From: Parvibaculum sp.
GTDB lineage: Bacteria > Pseudomonadota > Alphaproteobacteria > Parvibaculales > Parvibaculaceae
Direction: 5' to 3'
DNA length: 64,000 nucleotides
NCBI RefSeq assembly: GCF_030694575.1
Contig: NZ_JAUYUS010000024.1
Span: 1 to 64,000 of the forward strand
The notes beneath the pieces were generated by a model. That model had not been told where the DNA came from. It searched no databases and saw only the letters and a list, made by a program, of their open reading frames with translations. The position numbers and the translations under genes are program-made. Shown piece after piece: positions 24,901 to 32,676 of the stretch; positions within the stretch are counted from its first letter, which is position 1, and each line of letters begins with the position of its first letter.

Positions 24901-25075
24901 CTTGACCCCTTCAAGGGTCAAACACGTGCGCTTCTACTACAAGCGACGTGACTGGGTGTGATTCTACCCAGTCCTGGATGCGCACGCAATTGGATTGCGC
25001 GCGCCCCGGAGGAGCCGGGGAACGCCTTGGGCGTCGGCTCCGCCGTGAGCGTTCGTTTTGAAAAGGAAACGAACG
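24873..25075 (-). ncRNA. Array of nine consecutive hairpins: candidate structured or antisense RNA
   Basis: The interval is almost entirely hairpins: H1 24873-24900 (11-pair stem), H2 24902-24921 (TTGACCC/GGGTCAA), H3 24923-24950, H4 24951-24972 (ACTGGGT/ACCCAGT), H5 24980-25004 (11-pair stem), H6 25004-25020 (CCCCGG/CCGGGG), H7 25022-25034 (ACGCC/GGCGT), H8 25035-25045 (CGGC/GCCG) and H9 25050-25075 (CGTTCGTTT/AAACGAACG). Only H1 and H5 contain a mismatch. On the plus strand these are C-A and A-C; on the minus strand both become U-G or G-U pairs, and H1 is then followed by TTTTGTTTTTG, as in an intrinsic terminator. A minus-strand transcript is therefore favoured. It would be antisense to the tnsA leader, and the putative tnsA ribosome-binding site (AAAAGG) lies in the H9 loop. 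The alternative is a plus-strand 5' leader. No promoter was identified with confidence. Confidence 0.6.
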
Positions 25076-25975
25076 ATGAAGCACAGGACTGTGGGAGATT
25101 TGCTGCCTCCCGAAATGCAGCGCTCGACCGGATATCAAGCGAGGTTTCAGTCGGACGAAGAGGCATCGGAAGGAGCCTCCTGTCTCGATCCTCGATGTGA
25201 GCCCGCCCTTGGCGGGTGCCGCGAGATAGCACATGAAAAAGCCCAAGCGCGAAACATTGGGTCTTATGAACCTTGGTCCATTTGGCCGGACGGAGGACAT
25301 CTGACTGACGAACCGACCCCAGAGCTTATTGCACAGGTGAAGAAAATCGCTCCCGGTCGAGATGTCGTCAAAAAGCAAAGATGGGGGCGGGTTCGCATCG
25401 TTCCGAACATGAAGCCGGGAACGGAATTTGTGGCGGAATCGTCTCTGGAACGAAACTTCTATCTTCACATGCTGCTCGACAGAGATGTCGAAGAACTCGG
25501 AGGCCAACCGGAGACTTTGGAGTTCTGGGTGGATGACCGCAAGGTTCGCTACACGCCCGACTTCTGGGTCAGTCGTAGGGGCGTGCTTTTCTACATCGAA
25601 GTCAAGCCCGCCCACGCGCTCGCGAAGCGGGATATTTCGGTAAAGCTCGAGGCGGCTGCGAAACTTCTGAAAGCGCGCGGAATACGCTTCGAAATCATCA
25701 CCGACAGGCGGATTCTCGAAGACGTTCCCCTCAGGAACGCGGACCTGGTCTATCGATACCGTCGGTGTCCCCTCGAGCATTACATCATTGATCGGATCGC
25801 CACTTGTCTCGGCGCCGGACGACATGTCTTCAAGGAAACTGAAAACGCACTCGGAGGGCCAAGCTTTCGACCATACATCATGCGATCCATTCTGGCCGGA
25901 CACATTGGATATGCACCACGCATCCCGATCTCCGAACATTCTCTCATCTGGTGGCATAGGGAGAACAGACCATGA
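25076..25975 (+). CDS. tnsA: TnsA-like transposon endonuclease
   Basis: About 299 residues. The catalytic core is that of TnsA, a restriction-enzyme-like nuclease which cuts the 5' ends of the element: Glu in AESSLERNFY (near residues 121-125), Asp in RYTPDFWV (162) and E-V-K in FYIEVKPA (175-177). The first 110 residues do not resemble anything I know and include Cys-containing turns. ATG 25076 is chosen because AAAAGG lies 9 bases upstream; TTG 25058 is also in frame. That ribosome-binding site lies in the loop of hairpin H9, whose stem ends at the start codon, which is unusual and suggests control of translation. Further short inverted repeats continue into the gene (25093-25111, 25202-25216). 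The stop overlaps tnsB by 4 bp. Confidence 0.85.
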   Translation: MKHRTVGDLLPPEMQRSTGYQARFQSDEEASEGASCLDPRCEPALGGCREIAHEKAQARNIGSYEPWSIWPDGGHLTDEPTPELIAQVKKIAPGRDVVKKQRWGRVRIVPNMKPGTEFVAESSLERNFYLHMLLDRDVEELGGQPETLEFWVDDRKVRYTPDFWVSRRGVLFYIEVKPAHALAKRDISVKLEAAAKLLKARGIRFEIITDRRILEDVPLRNADLVYRYRRCPLEHYIIDRIATCLGAGRHVFKETENALGGPSFRPYIMRSILAGHIGYAPRIPISEHSLIWWHRENRP

Positions 25976-27927
25976 CTGGAAAGCTCCTCGCTCCGAGTGA
26001 GAAGGTTGAGCTCCGCGGAAAAAGCTGGGTGGTCGTCGATGTAAACGAAGACGGAGACACGATTCTCCAATCGAGTGAGAATGGACGATACCTTGCAGTC
26101 TCTGAACTGGAGCTCAAGATTGCCTACAAGAACGGTGACTTGAAGCCGACGCCCGGCGGCCGGGGTTCGAACAAGAAAACTACGGACCTCCTCGATCTTC
26201 CGCAAAAATATCAGGAAGAGCTTCAGCGCCGGCGTGACTATCTACGCTTGTTGCAGGCTCGTACGAAGAACCCTGGTCGAGATGAACTCGAGCGCAACAT
26301 CAAGATCGTTGGAAGTGTGTTGGGAGACCCCAAGTCGCCATCCGTTTCAACTATCTACAGGTGGAAAAAGGATGAGGCGACGGCGAAGTCGATGGGCGAT
26401 CATCCGATTCCGGGATACCGCCGAAGAGGAAACAGAAACGTCAGAATCACCAAGAGCGTTCAGGATATCATCCGGACAAAGATCAACGAAGATTACATGA
26501 ACGGCAGGCGCCTGTCGTTAAAAAGCACCTGGAAACACATCGTCCAGATCGTTGACAGCGAAAACAGTAAGTTGCCCAAGGAAGAGCAGCACACTCTCCC
26601 CGGGATAGGCGCAGTTCGGCGTGTTCTTCACAGAACATTCTCCCCATATGAGATCTGTCGAAAAAGAGAAGGCCCCATTGCTGCAGACCGGAAGTTTCGG
26701 ATTTCGGGAAAGTCGCTCGAGCCAGACTATCCAATGCAGCTCGTGCAGATAGATCACACTGTGGCGGATCAGATTGGCTTAGACGAAGATCTGGTTGCCA
26801 TACTAGGACGTCTCAATGTATCGGCAGCGAGTGACGTTTACTCCGGTATGATCGTCGGGCTGCAGGTCGGATTCGAGCCACCAAGCACAGCATCCCTTTT
26901 CAGCTTGATCAGAAACATGATCCTTCCGAAAGCCTATGTGCAGGAGCGATGGCCGGAAATTCAAACCATTTGGGAGTGCGATGGGCCAGCCGACATACTC
27001 ACTATCGATCGGGGTAGAGAACTACTCAGCAAGGCGCACGTTGCCTTGTGTGGAGATTTTGAAATGGAGGTCGATATTTGCGGTGCAAGACGCCCGTACC
27101 AGAAGGGGGTGATCGAGAATTTCTTTGGACTTCTCTCCCACAATTTCTCCAGGAGAATTCCAGGGGCGACTTTTTCCAACCCTCGTGAGCGGGGAGAGTA
27201 CGACTCAGTTAAGCAGGCGTGCCTTGCCTATACTGACATTGTCAGACTACTTCACCAGTGGGTCATCGAAGTACACGCAAATCAGCCACGGAATGAAGGT
27301 GAGGGGCGCACGAGGCGGGAGATATGGAACGAGGGAATGGCTAAGCGTCCTCATGTCCCGATCCGGCCAATTACAGACTTCGGAGTGTTCATGGCAGGAC
27401 GTGCCGAGCCTATGCTCAACGGCAAAGGCGTACGAGTCTCCAATGAATTCTATAGGTCGCCTGATCTCGAGCTCTTGCGAAGACGGACAGGCGACAAGAA
27501 GGTCCGGGTCCGCTTCGATCCGGCAGACATGAGTGAGGTTCATGTCTTTGATGCGCAGTATGACCAGTGGTTGACAGCCTACAATGTCGATCCATTGCAC
27601 CACGGCCAGTCGCTTTACCAACTCCGTTTGGAGCGCAAGGCGCGCCTTGGGCCCGAGTCTGCTGCGGAGCGCGCCCTAAGATCTGCAAAACACGAGGCCA
27701 GATTTCAAGAGGATCTGGACGCAGCAATAAAGCGCTCCAAGCGGCAGGGCGCCAAGCGTCCCAAGATCAATGCGCGTGCAAACGGTGTCGGCATTCAGGC
27801 CCATTCAAACATCGGCCAATTTGCAACGCACAAAAAATCGTCTCTCCCGATCGTTCAAAAGCGTGCTCAAGATTATGTCGGTGATGATGTCGATTTTGGA
27901 GAATTCCGCAATGACGACACCAAATGA
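25972..27927 (+). CDS. tnsB: TnsB-like DDE transposase
   Basis: A 651-residue transposase of the Mu/Tn7/TniA group. An N-terminal region with likely HTH segments (about residues 60-240) should bind the repeats at the element ends. The RNase H-like catalytic domain has Asp261 (VQIDHTVAD), Asp346 (LTIDRGREL) and Glu382 (QKGVIENFF), the D-D-35-E spacing. A Mu-type C-terminal beta barrel and a basic tail (KRSKRQGAKRPK) follow; the tail probably contacts TnsC. It catalyses 3' end cleavage and strand transfer. Its start overlaps tnsA (ATGA) and its end overlaps tnsC by 17 bp. Confidence 0.92.
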   Translation: MTGKLLAPSEKVELRGKSWVVVDVNEDGDTILQSSENGRYLAVSELELKIAYKNGDLKPTPGGRGSNKKTTDLLDLPQKYQEELQRRRDYLRLLQARTKNPGRDELERNIKIVGSVLGDPKSPSVSTIYRWKKDEATAKSMGDHPIPGYRRRGNRNVRITKSVQDIIRTKINEDYMNGRRLSLKSTWKHIVQIVDSENSKLPKEEQHTLPGIGAVRRVLHRTFSPYEICRKREGPIAADRKFRISGKSLEPDYPMQLVQIDHTVADQIGLDEDLVAILGRLNVSAASDVYSGMIVGLQVGFEPPSTASLFSLIRNMILPKAYVQERWPEIQTIWECDGPADILTIDRGRELLSKAHVALCGDFEMEVDICGARRPYQKGVIENFFGLLSHNFSRRIPGATFSNPRERGEYDSVKQACLAYTDIVRLLHQWVIEVHANQPRNEGEGRTRREIWNEGMAKRPHVPIRPITDFGVFMAGRAEPMLNGKGVRVSNEFYRSPDLELLRRRTGDKKVRVRFDPADMSEVHVFDAQYDQWLTAYNVDPLHHGQSLYQLRLERKARLGPESAAERALRSAKHEARFQEDLDAAIKRSKRQGAKRPKINARANGVGIQAHSNIGQFATHKKSSLPIVQKRAQDYVGDDVDFGEFRNDDTK

Positions 27928-28888
27928 AATCCGACAAGACAGATTCACTCGTATGCGCGACGAGGCAATTGAGGGCGCGGTTCGGCACAAGACCTTTACC
28001 AGGTGTCTTGATCGGTTGGCCCGATTCCACCAATCGTCACTCTCCGAGTCAAAGTGTCGCTGTGCGTTCGTTACCGGTGAGACTGGAGCTGGAAAGAGCA
28101 CTCTCATTGAATACTACGCTTCGCAACATCCGAGAGTGTCGGGGCGGAACGTTGATTGTGCGCCGGTTGTATGCGTCCGAGCTCCAGGGCGGAGCACGGT
28201 CAAGGGTCTCGGCAGCGCAATTCTCATCAAGTTGGGAAGTCCGTCGCCCGCTTCATGGTCGGATTTCGAGATCACAAATCATGTCATCAAGCTGATCCGT
28301 GCAATGGATGTCCAGCTTCTGATCATCGATGAGGTCCAGGACCTACTCGAATGGAAACGGAATTCTTCTCTGTTCCCAACGCTGGTAGCTAACTTCGTTC
28401 AGTCGATAATCGATACTACGGCCACGGGTGTGGTGCTGGTTGGACTGCCAAACATAGAGACGATTGCTGACCAGGAAAGGCAGCTCGCTGGTAGGACTGG
28501 CGCCTATATCAGAATGACGGGACTGCGCCCGACGAGTCCCACTGAGAGAGCGGATTTTAAGCTGCTGATGGAAGCATTAGGGATGCGCTCTCATCTTCCG
28601 TTTTTTGCCCCCTTGGATTCGCCATTGATTGCGCTCCGGATTCAGATTGCCTCAGCAGGATATATCGGCGAGGCCAGACGACTGGTTCGATTTGCAGTCA
28701 ATTGCGCAGAAGACGAAGGAAGTGCTCTGGTACGGCTGGAAGATTTCAGCGCCGCATTGAGGGACATGACGCCGGGGGATTCCGTCCGTGTCGATCCGTT
28801 CAAGATGTCAGATGTTGATTTGATGGCATGGATCGAGATTGATCCCAAGAAGGCGATAAAGGATGCGGGGCCAAAATGGATAGAATAG
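27911..28888 (+). CDS. tnsC: TnsC/TniB-like AAA+ ATPase
   Basis: A 325-residue ATPase. The Walker A is GETGAGKST at residues 56-64 and the Walker B is LLIIDEVQD at about 136-144. A sensor-like Asn and Arg follow (GLPNIETI, LAGRTGAYIRM). This is the adaptor that, when bound to ATP, joins the target selector TniQ to the transposase and gives target immunity. ATG 27911 has GGAG about 9 bases upstream. The longer open frame starting at 27770 lies inside tnsB and is ignored. The stop overlaps tniQ by 13 bp. Confidence 0.9.
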   Translation: MTTPNEIRQDRFTRMRDEAIEGAVRHKTFTRCLDRLARFHQSSLSESKCRCAFVTGETGAGKSTLIEYYASQHPRVSGRNVDCAPVVCVRAPGRSTVKGLGSAILIKLGSPSPASWSDFEITNHVIKLIRAMDVQLLIIDEVQDLLEWKRNSSLFPTLVANFVQSIIDTTATGVVLVGLPNIETIADQERQLAGRTGAYIRMTGLRPTSPTERADFKLLMEALGMRSHLPFFAPLDSPLIALRIQIASAGYIGEARRLVRFAVNCAEDEGSALVRLEDFSAALRDMTPGDSVRVDPFKMSDVDLMAWIEIDPKKAIKDAGPKWIE

Positions 28889-30516
28889 CTTCCATCGAGG
28901 GGCTTTATTTTCCGCTACGCCCGCCGCCTGAACCTGATGAAAGTTATTTGGGATATGTGCTGCGGCTTGTTGCAGAGAACGGGGTCAAGCTTCGGCGTGG
29001 CTACTCGGCGAGAATATTCGGTGCTGACTTGCCACGGCTCCCGATAGATCAGAAGTGCATTGCCGAAGCAGTGCGACTTAGCGGCACTCACGGTGCCTGG
29101 CTGAAGCAGGCGGCCTATCACGCCGGAAGACACAGCCGACCAGGAAAAGAGCTTGTGTCATTTCGAGGCCAATTTGTGAGGCGCAATTGGCTTGCGTTGG
29201 GAAATCCGAGAGTATGCCTCCAATGTTTGAGGGAGGGTGGCGAGCATCATCGATTCCTCTGGGATTTTCGCCTTTTCAGGCGGTGCCTCATTCATGGAGC
29301 CGTCCTCACAAGCAAATGCAGGAACTGTGGCGACGAGCTTACATGGTCAAGGTGGCTTGATCTGCAGACAGAGGATTTTCGATGTATTTGTGGATATCGA
29401 CTTCTGGATCTGGATGGTGAGGTAAAGAGCAACCCTCTGTCGAGTGGGCGACATTGTAGGGCTGGAAGACTTCTCGCCAATCGTATTGCACCTGAGGTGT
29501 ACCCTGCTTGGCATAGGGACCTACATCCGGATATCGCCCGGTTGCCGCTCGAAGCGATTGTGGAGCTCTGCCTCTATCTCGGCGCAATTGCCGATCAGGC
29601 GAGCGCCAGAAAGCGAGGCCGTTTTTCTCCAACCAGTGCGGGATACGTCGAGAACAGGGTCTCACTGGGTGTGAAAATTGTATCAGGGTGGCCGACGGCT
29701 TTTCACCGAACTCTTAGACAGCTGGTCGAGAAGAACATTCGCCGTGGACGGACGTCAGTGAAGACCGTTTTGGGATCCTGCGCGCAAGAGAACTTGCTGG
29801 AGGATTTGGGGGCCGCGGAACGACTTGTTCGAGCGGAGCTGGTGAAGTTCCAGGAATCGTCATTTTTTGTCGATGAGGTTCTGTGTCGGAAGCGCCCCGC
29901 AAGAGGAACTTATATTCGTCTCTCGGGAACTATCAGCTCTTCGCAGGCGCTTGACGTCCTGAAGCTAAGTCCATCCTCATTACGATGTCTCCTGCGAATA
30001 GCAAAGAGAGAGGGGGTGGAGCATAGCCTCCACGCGGGACAGTGGTGGTTCAATGCCGACCAGGTTCATGCTGTGGCAAAAACTTATAGTGTTCTTGTGG
30101 ACTTAAAGCAGATTGGGGAGATAATCGGCGTCGGTCCTCATATGCTCTCAGAACTAAGGCGATCTTTTCACCTGCGCCTGGTAATGCGTTCAGTAAACGG
30201 CCGAAGAGCGCTGACCTGTGAGGCAGAAGAATTCGAGAGACTGATTGAAAAGGTTGGGTACATTTCACAGAACGTTGTAGCGCGTGGAGGTTACCTTCAG
30301 GGAAAAGAAGCGGCTCGCGTGTTTTCCAGGCGGGGCTTGTCGTGTGCGGATCTTGTCGATGCAATCATGGACGACATGTTGCCGGCGGTAAGGATTGTCG
30401 GTTCAGACCCGAATACGGGTCGGCTCTACTTCGAGAAAAGGGCAGTTCATGAGGTGGCCCGGCAACTCTCGGCGCGGTCAACTGACGAACCTAGGTGGGA
30501 CGATAATGGCTATTAA
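28876..30516 (+). CDS. tniQ: TniQ/TnsD-like target selector
   Basis: A 546-residue protein. The N-terminus (PPPEPDESYLGYVLRLVAENG) is the standard TniQ opening, followed by Cys pairs (VCLQC, RCLIHG, KCRNCG, RCICG) that would hold zinc. At this length it is TnsD-like rather than a minimal TniQ of about 400 residues. The C-terminal half contains several HTH-like segments (ALDVLKLSPSSLRCLLR, LKQIGEIIGVGPHMLSELRR, KEAARVFSRRGLSCADLVD), which suggests recognition of a fixed DNA target. The identity of that site is not visible here: no glmS or tRNA gene lies within the window near the element. Confidence 0.88.
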   Translation: MDRIASIEGLYFPLRPPPEPDESYLGYVLRLVAENGVKLRRGYSARIFGADLPRLPIDQKCIAEAVRLSGTHGAWLKQAAYHAGRHSRPGKELVSFRGQFVRRNWLALGNPRVCLQCLREGGEHHRFLWDFRLFRRCLIHGAVLTSKCRNCGDELTWSRWLDLQTEDFRCICGYRLLDLDGEVKSNPLSSGRHCRAGRLLANRIAPEVYPAWHRDLHPDIARLPLEAIVELCLYLGAIADQASARKRGRFSPTSAGYVENRVSLGVKIVSGWPTAFHRTLRQLVEKNIRRGRTSVKTVLGSCAQENLLEDLGAAERLVRAELVKFQESSFFVDEVLCRKRPARGTYIRLSGTISSSQALDVLKLSPSSLRCLLRIAKREGVEHSLHAGQWWFNADQVHAVAKTYSVLVDLKQIGEIIGVGPHMLSELRRSFHLRLVMRSVNGRRALTCEAEEFERLIEKVGYISQNVVARGGYLQGKEAARVFSRRGLSCADLVDAIMDDMLPAVRIVGSDPNTGRLYFEKRAVHEVARQLSARSTDEPRWDDNGY

Positions 30517-30895
30517 ATCGAGACTCCGACTTTCATGAGTTCGATACCACCGGGCGGTTGGCTTTATCAGCTGGGGAGCAGCCCGTGGTGGAGATAGTAT
30601 GTATTGTGAGTGCGCGCTTCCACTTAGACACACAGACCTATACTGGTCGGCCAAGCTATTTGCCGCTGATGACGTATTCTCGCTTTTTGCGCGCACAAAC
30701 GTTGTTATTCTCACGTTATAGCCATTGCGGGCATCATCGTACGCAGTAGCTTGAAAAGCTAACCCATTGATTTGATGACAGACGGAGTCCTACTTTATGC
30801 TATCCGTCGCACCGGGCCGCGAACCCTCCTCTTCCCTTGTGCCCGCCAAGACGCGGGCTAAGATCGATCAACAAGAAAATCGGGAGGATGGCGTC
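30517..30895. other. Non-coding stretch after tniQ
   Basis: About 380 bp with no gene. The second end of the Tn7-like element is expected here. The interval holds a possible inverted TnsB-site core at 30696-30705 and a run TTTGATGACA ending at 30780, which has the terminal ACA expected of such ends, but no 5-bp duplication matches the left side. The last 100 bp are GC-rich, host-like, and contain the ribosome-binding site of the monooxygenase gene. Confidence 0.4.
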
Positions 30896-32527
30896 ATGGC
30901 TCGTGAAGCGAGTGCGTCCGCGCAGGCGGATATGAAGGAATTCGATGCGGTGGTGGTCGGCGCCGGTTTCGCCGGAATGTACATGCTGCACCGGCTGCGG
31001 GGCCTCGGCCTCACCGCCCGCGTTTTCGAGGCGGGCGACGGCGTCGGCGGCACCTGGTACTGGAACCGCTATCCCGGCGCGCGCTGCGACGTCGAAAGCC
31101 TCGAATACCAATACGGCTTTTCCGACGAGATTCAGCGCGGCTGGACCTGGACGGAGCGATACGCCGCCCAGCCCGAAATCCTGCGCTACCAGAATTACGT
31201 CGCCGACCGGCTCGACCTGCGCCGCGACATCCAGTTCGAGACGCGCGTGACTGCCGCCACCTATGACGAGCGCGCGGGCCTGTGGACCGTCGAAACCGAT
31301 CGGGGCGACCGCGTGACCGCGCGCTTCTGCGTCATGGCGACGGGCTGCCTCTCCGCCGCCCGCGTGCCGGACTTTCCGGGCCTCGGCGACTACGAGGGCG
31401 AGTGGTATCACACGGGCGACTGGCCGCATGCAGGCGTGGACTTCACCGGCAAGCGCGTCGGCGTCGTCGGCACCGGCTCGTCCGGCATCCAGAGCATTCC
31501 GCTGATCGCCGAACAGGCCTCTCATCTCACCGTCTTCCAGCGCACCGCGAATTTCACGCTGCCGGCCGGCAACCGGCCGCTGGCGCGCGAAGAGATCGAG
31601 AAGTCGAAGGAGACCTTGCTGGACGACCGCGCGCATGCCCGCACGACGCCCGGCGGCATCATCTGCTTCGAATACAACGAAACGCTGGCCGCCGACATGA
31701 CGCCGGAGGAACGCTACCGCGAGCTCGATAAGCGGTGGCACCAGGGCGGCTTCGCTTTTCTGGGCGCCTTTGGCGATCTGATGGCGTCACCGGAAGCCAA
31801 CGACGTCGCGGCAGATTATGCGCGCGCCGAAATGCGCAAGGTCATCAGGAACCCCGCCGTCGTCGATATTCTCCTGCCCGACGATCATCCGGTCGGCGTG
31901 AAGCGACTCTGCCTCGACACGCATTATCTTGAGACGTTCAACGAACCGCATGTCGACATCGTGGACGTCAGGGCGGCACCCATCGAACGGATCACGCCGA
32001 AGGGGATCGTCAGCGGCGGAAAGGAATATGAAGTCGACTGCATCGTCTTCGCGACCGGCTTCGACGCCATGACGGGCGCGCTGAACAGCATCGACATTAC
32101 CGGCCGTAACGGCACGAAGCTTCGCGAAAAATGGGCGGCCGGACCGCGCACCTATCTCGGCCTCGGCTCGGCGGGCTTCCCGAACCTCTTCTTCATCACC
32201 GGCCCCGGCAGCCCCTCCGTTCTGAGCAACATGATCGTTTCCATCGAGCAGCATGTCGACTGGATCAGCGACTGCATCCGCAAGCTGACGGCGGGAAATA
32301 TCCGCTCGATCGAGGCGCGGCCCGATGCCGAGGACCAGTGGGTCGAACATGTCAACGAACTGGCGAGCGCCACGCTCTACCCGCAGGCGAACTCCTGGTA
32401 CATGGGCGCCAATATTCCCGGCAAGCCCCGCGTCTTCATGCCCTACACCGGCGGCGTAGGCGTCTATGGAGAGAAACTCGCGGAGGTGGCCGCTGCCGAC
32501 TACGAGGGCTTCACGCTCGGGTCGTAG
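30896..32527 (+). CDS. Flavin-dependent Baeyer-Villiger monooxygenase, second copy
   Basis: A 543-residue class B monooxygenase: VVGAGFAGM FAD motif at residues 21-29, GGTWYWNRYPGARCD at 51-65, and the NADPH motif VVGTGSSG near 190. The fingerprint reads YEGEWYHTGDWP at 166-177, with Tyr in place of the first Phe but His172 and Trp176 kept. It is closer to classical cyclohexanone/cyclopentanone monooxygenases than the copy at 16655. ATG 30896 has GGGAGGA 7 bases upstream; open frame before it is ignored. It directly follows the transposon and may belong with the catabolic cluster on the other side, now separated by the island. Confidence 0.88.
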   Translation: MAREASASAQADMKEFDAVVVGAGFAGMYMLHRLRGLGLTARVFEAGDGVGGTWYWNRYPGARCDVESLEYQYGFSDEIQRGWTWTERYAAQPEILRYQNYVADRLDLRRDIQFETRVTAATYDERAGLWTVETDRGDRVTARFCVMATGCLSAARVPDFPGLGDYEGEWYHTGDWPHAGVDFTGKRVGVVGTGSSGIQSIPLIAEQASHLTVFQRTANFTLPAGNRPLAREEIEKSKETLLDDRAHARTTPGGIICFEYNETLAADMTPEERYRELDKRWHQGGFAFLGAFGDLMASPEANDVAADYARAEMRKVIRNPAVVDILLPDDHPVGVKRLCLDTHYLETFNEPHVDIVDVRAAPIERITPKGIVSGGKEYEVDCIVFATGFDAMTGALNSIDITGRNGTKLREKWAAGPRTYLGLGSAGFPNLFFITGPGSPSVLSNMIVSIEQHVDWISDCIRKLTAGNIRSIEARPDAEDQWVEHVNELASATLYPQANSWYMGANIPGKPRVFMPYTGGVGVYGEKLAEVAAADYEGFTLGS

Positions 32528-32554
32528 CGGCTGCAGGACAGAAAGGGCGGGCGA

Positions 32555-32568
32555 TTGATCGACATCAA
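32555..32568. promoter_or_regulatory. FNR/FixK box
   Basis: TTGATCGACATCAA is a perfect TTGAT-N4-ATCAA site. It lies about 115 bp before the start of the erythromycin-esterase-family gene, which allows a transcription start near 32603 at the usual 41-42 bp from the centre. A FixK-like regulator without Fe-S cysteines is encoded at 39856 and would be its natural ligand. Confidence 0.75.
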
Positions 32569-32676
32569 TGCCCGCCGGACAAGTGCGACTAGCCTTCATG
32601 TACCGCGGCCCGTTGAAAACGGCGGTCGATGCGGTACTTCCCCTGGCGTCGAAAAGCCATGTGGACGAGGGTGGAT

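Larger units (their letters stand above)
24873..30516 (+). mobile_element. Tn7-like transposon core (tnsA-tnsB-tnsC-tniQ)
   Basis: Four overlapping genes encode a TnsA-type endonuclease, a TnsB-type DDE transposase, a TnsC-type AAA ATPase and a TniQ/TnsD-type targeting protein, the complete core of a Tn7-like element. The range covers only the hairpin array and the genes; the true ends lie outside and were not found. If the transposon ends soon after tniQ, it has no cargo genes, because host-like genes resume at 30.9 kb. No Cas gene or CRISPR repeat is visible nearby, so CRISPR-guided targeting is not indicated. The stretch has less regular codon use and lower GC than its flanks. Confidence 0.85.

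Noticed and set aside
24873-25075. CRISPR array as an explanation of the repeated hairpins.
   Set aside because: The stems differ in sequence and length, there are no direct repeats or regular spacers, and no cas genes are present.
24873-25075. tRNA, tmRNA or integron attC array as an explanation of the hairpins.
   Set aside because: No TTCRA loop, acceptor stem or anticodon pattern, and no attC core sites are visible; there is no integrase of the integron type.
24911-25957. Long open frame on the minus strand opposite tnsA.
   Set aside because: It has no motif and an atypical composition, and it is explained as the complement of a real gene; tnsA on the plus strand has clear catalytic residues.
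24656-30555. CGGGC occurs just before TGT at 24661 and again at 30551, as a 5-bp duplication would.
   Set aside because: The second copy is preceded by CCAC rather than ACA and lies only 34 bp after the tniQ stop, too close for a transposon end with binding sites. GC-rich 5-mers recur by chance.
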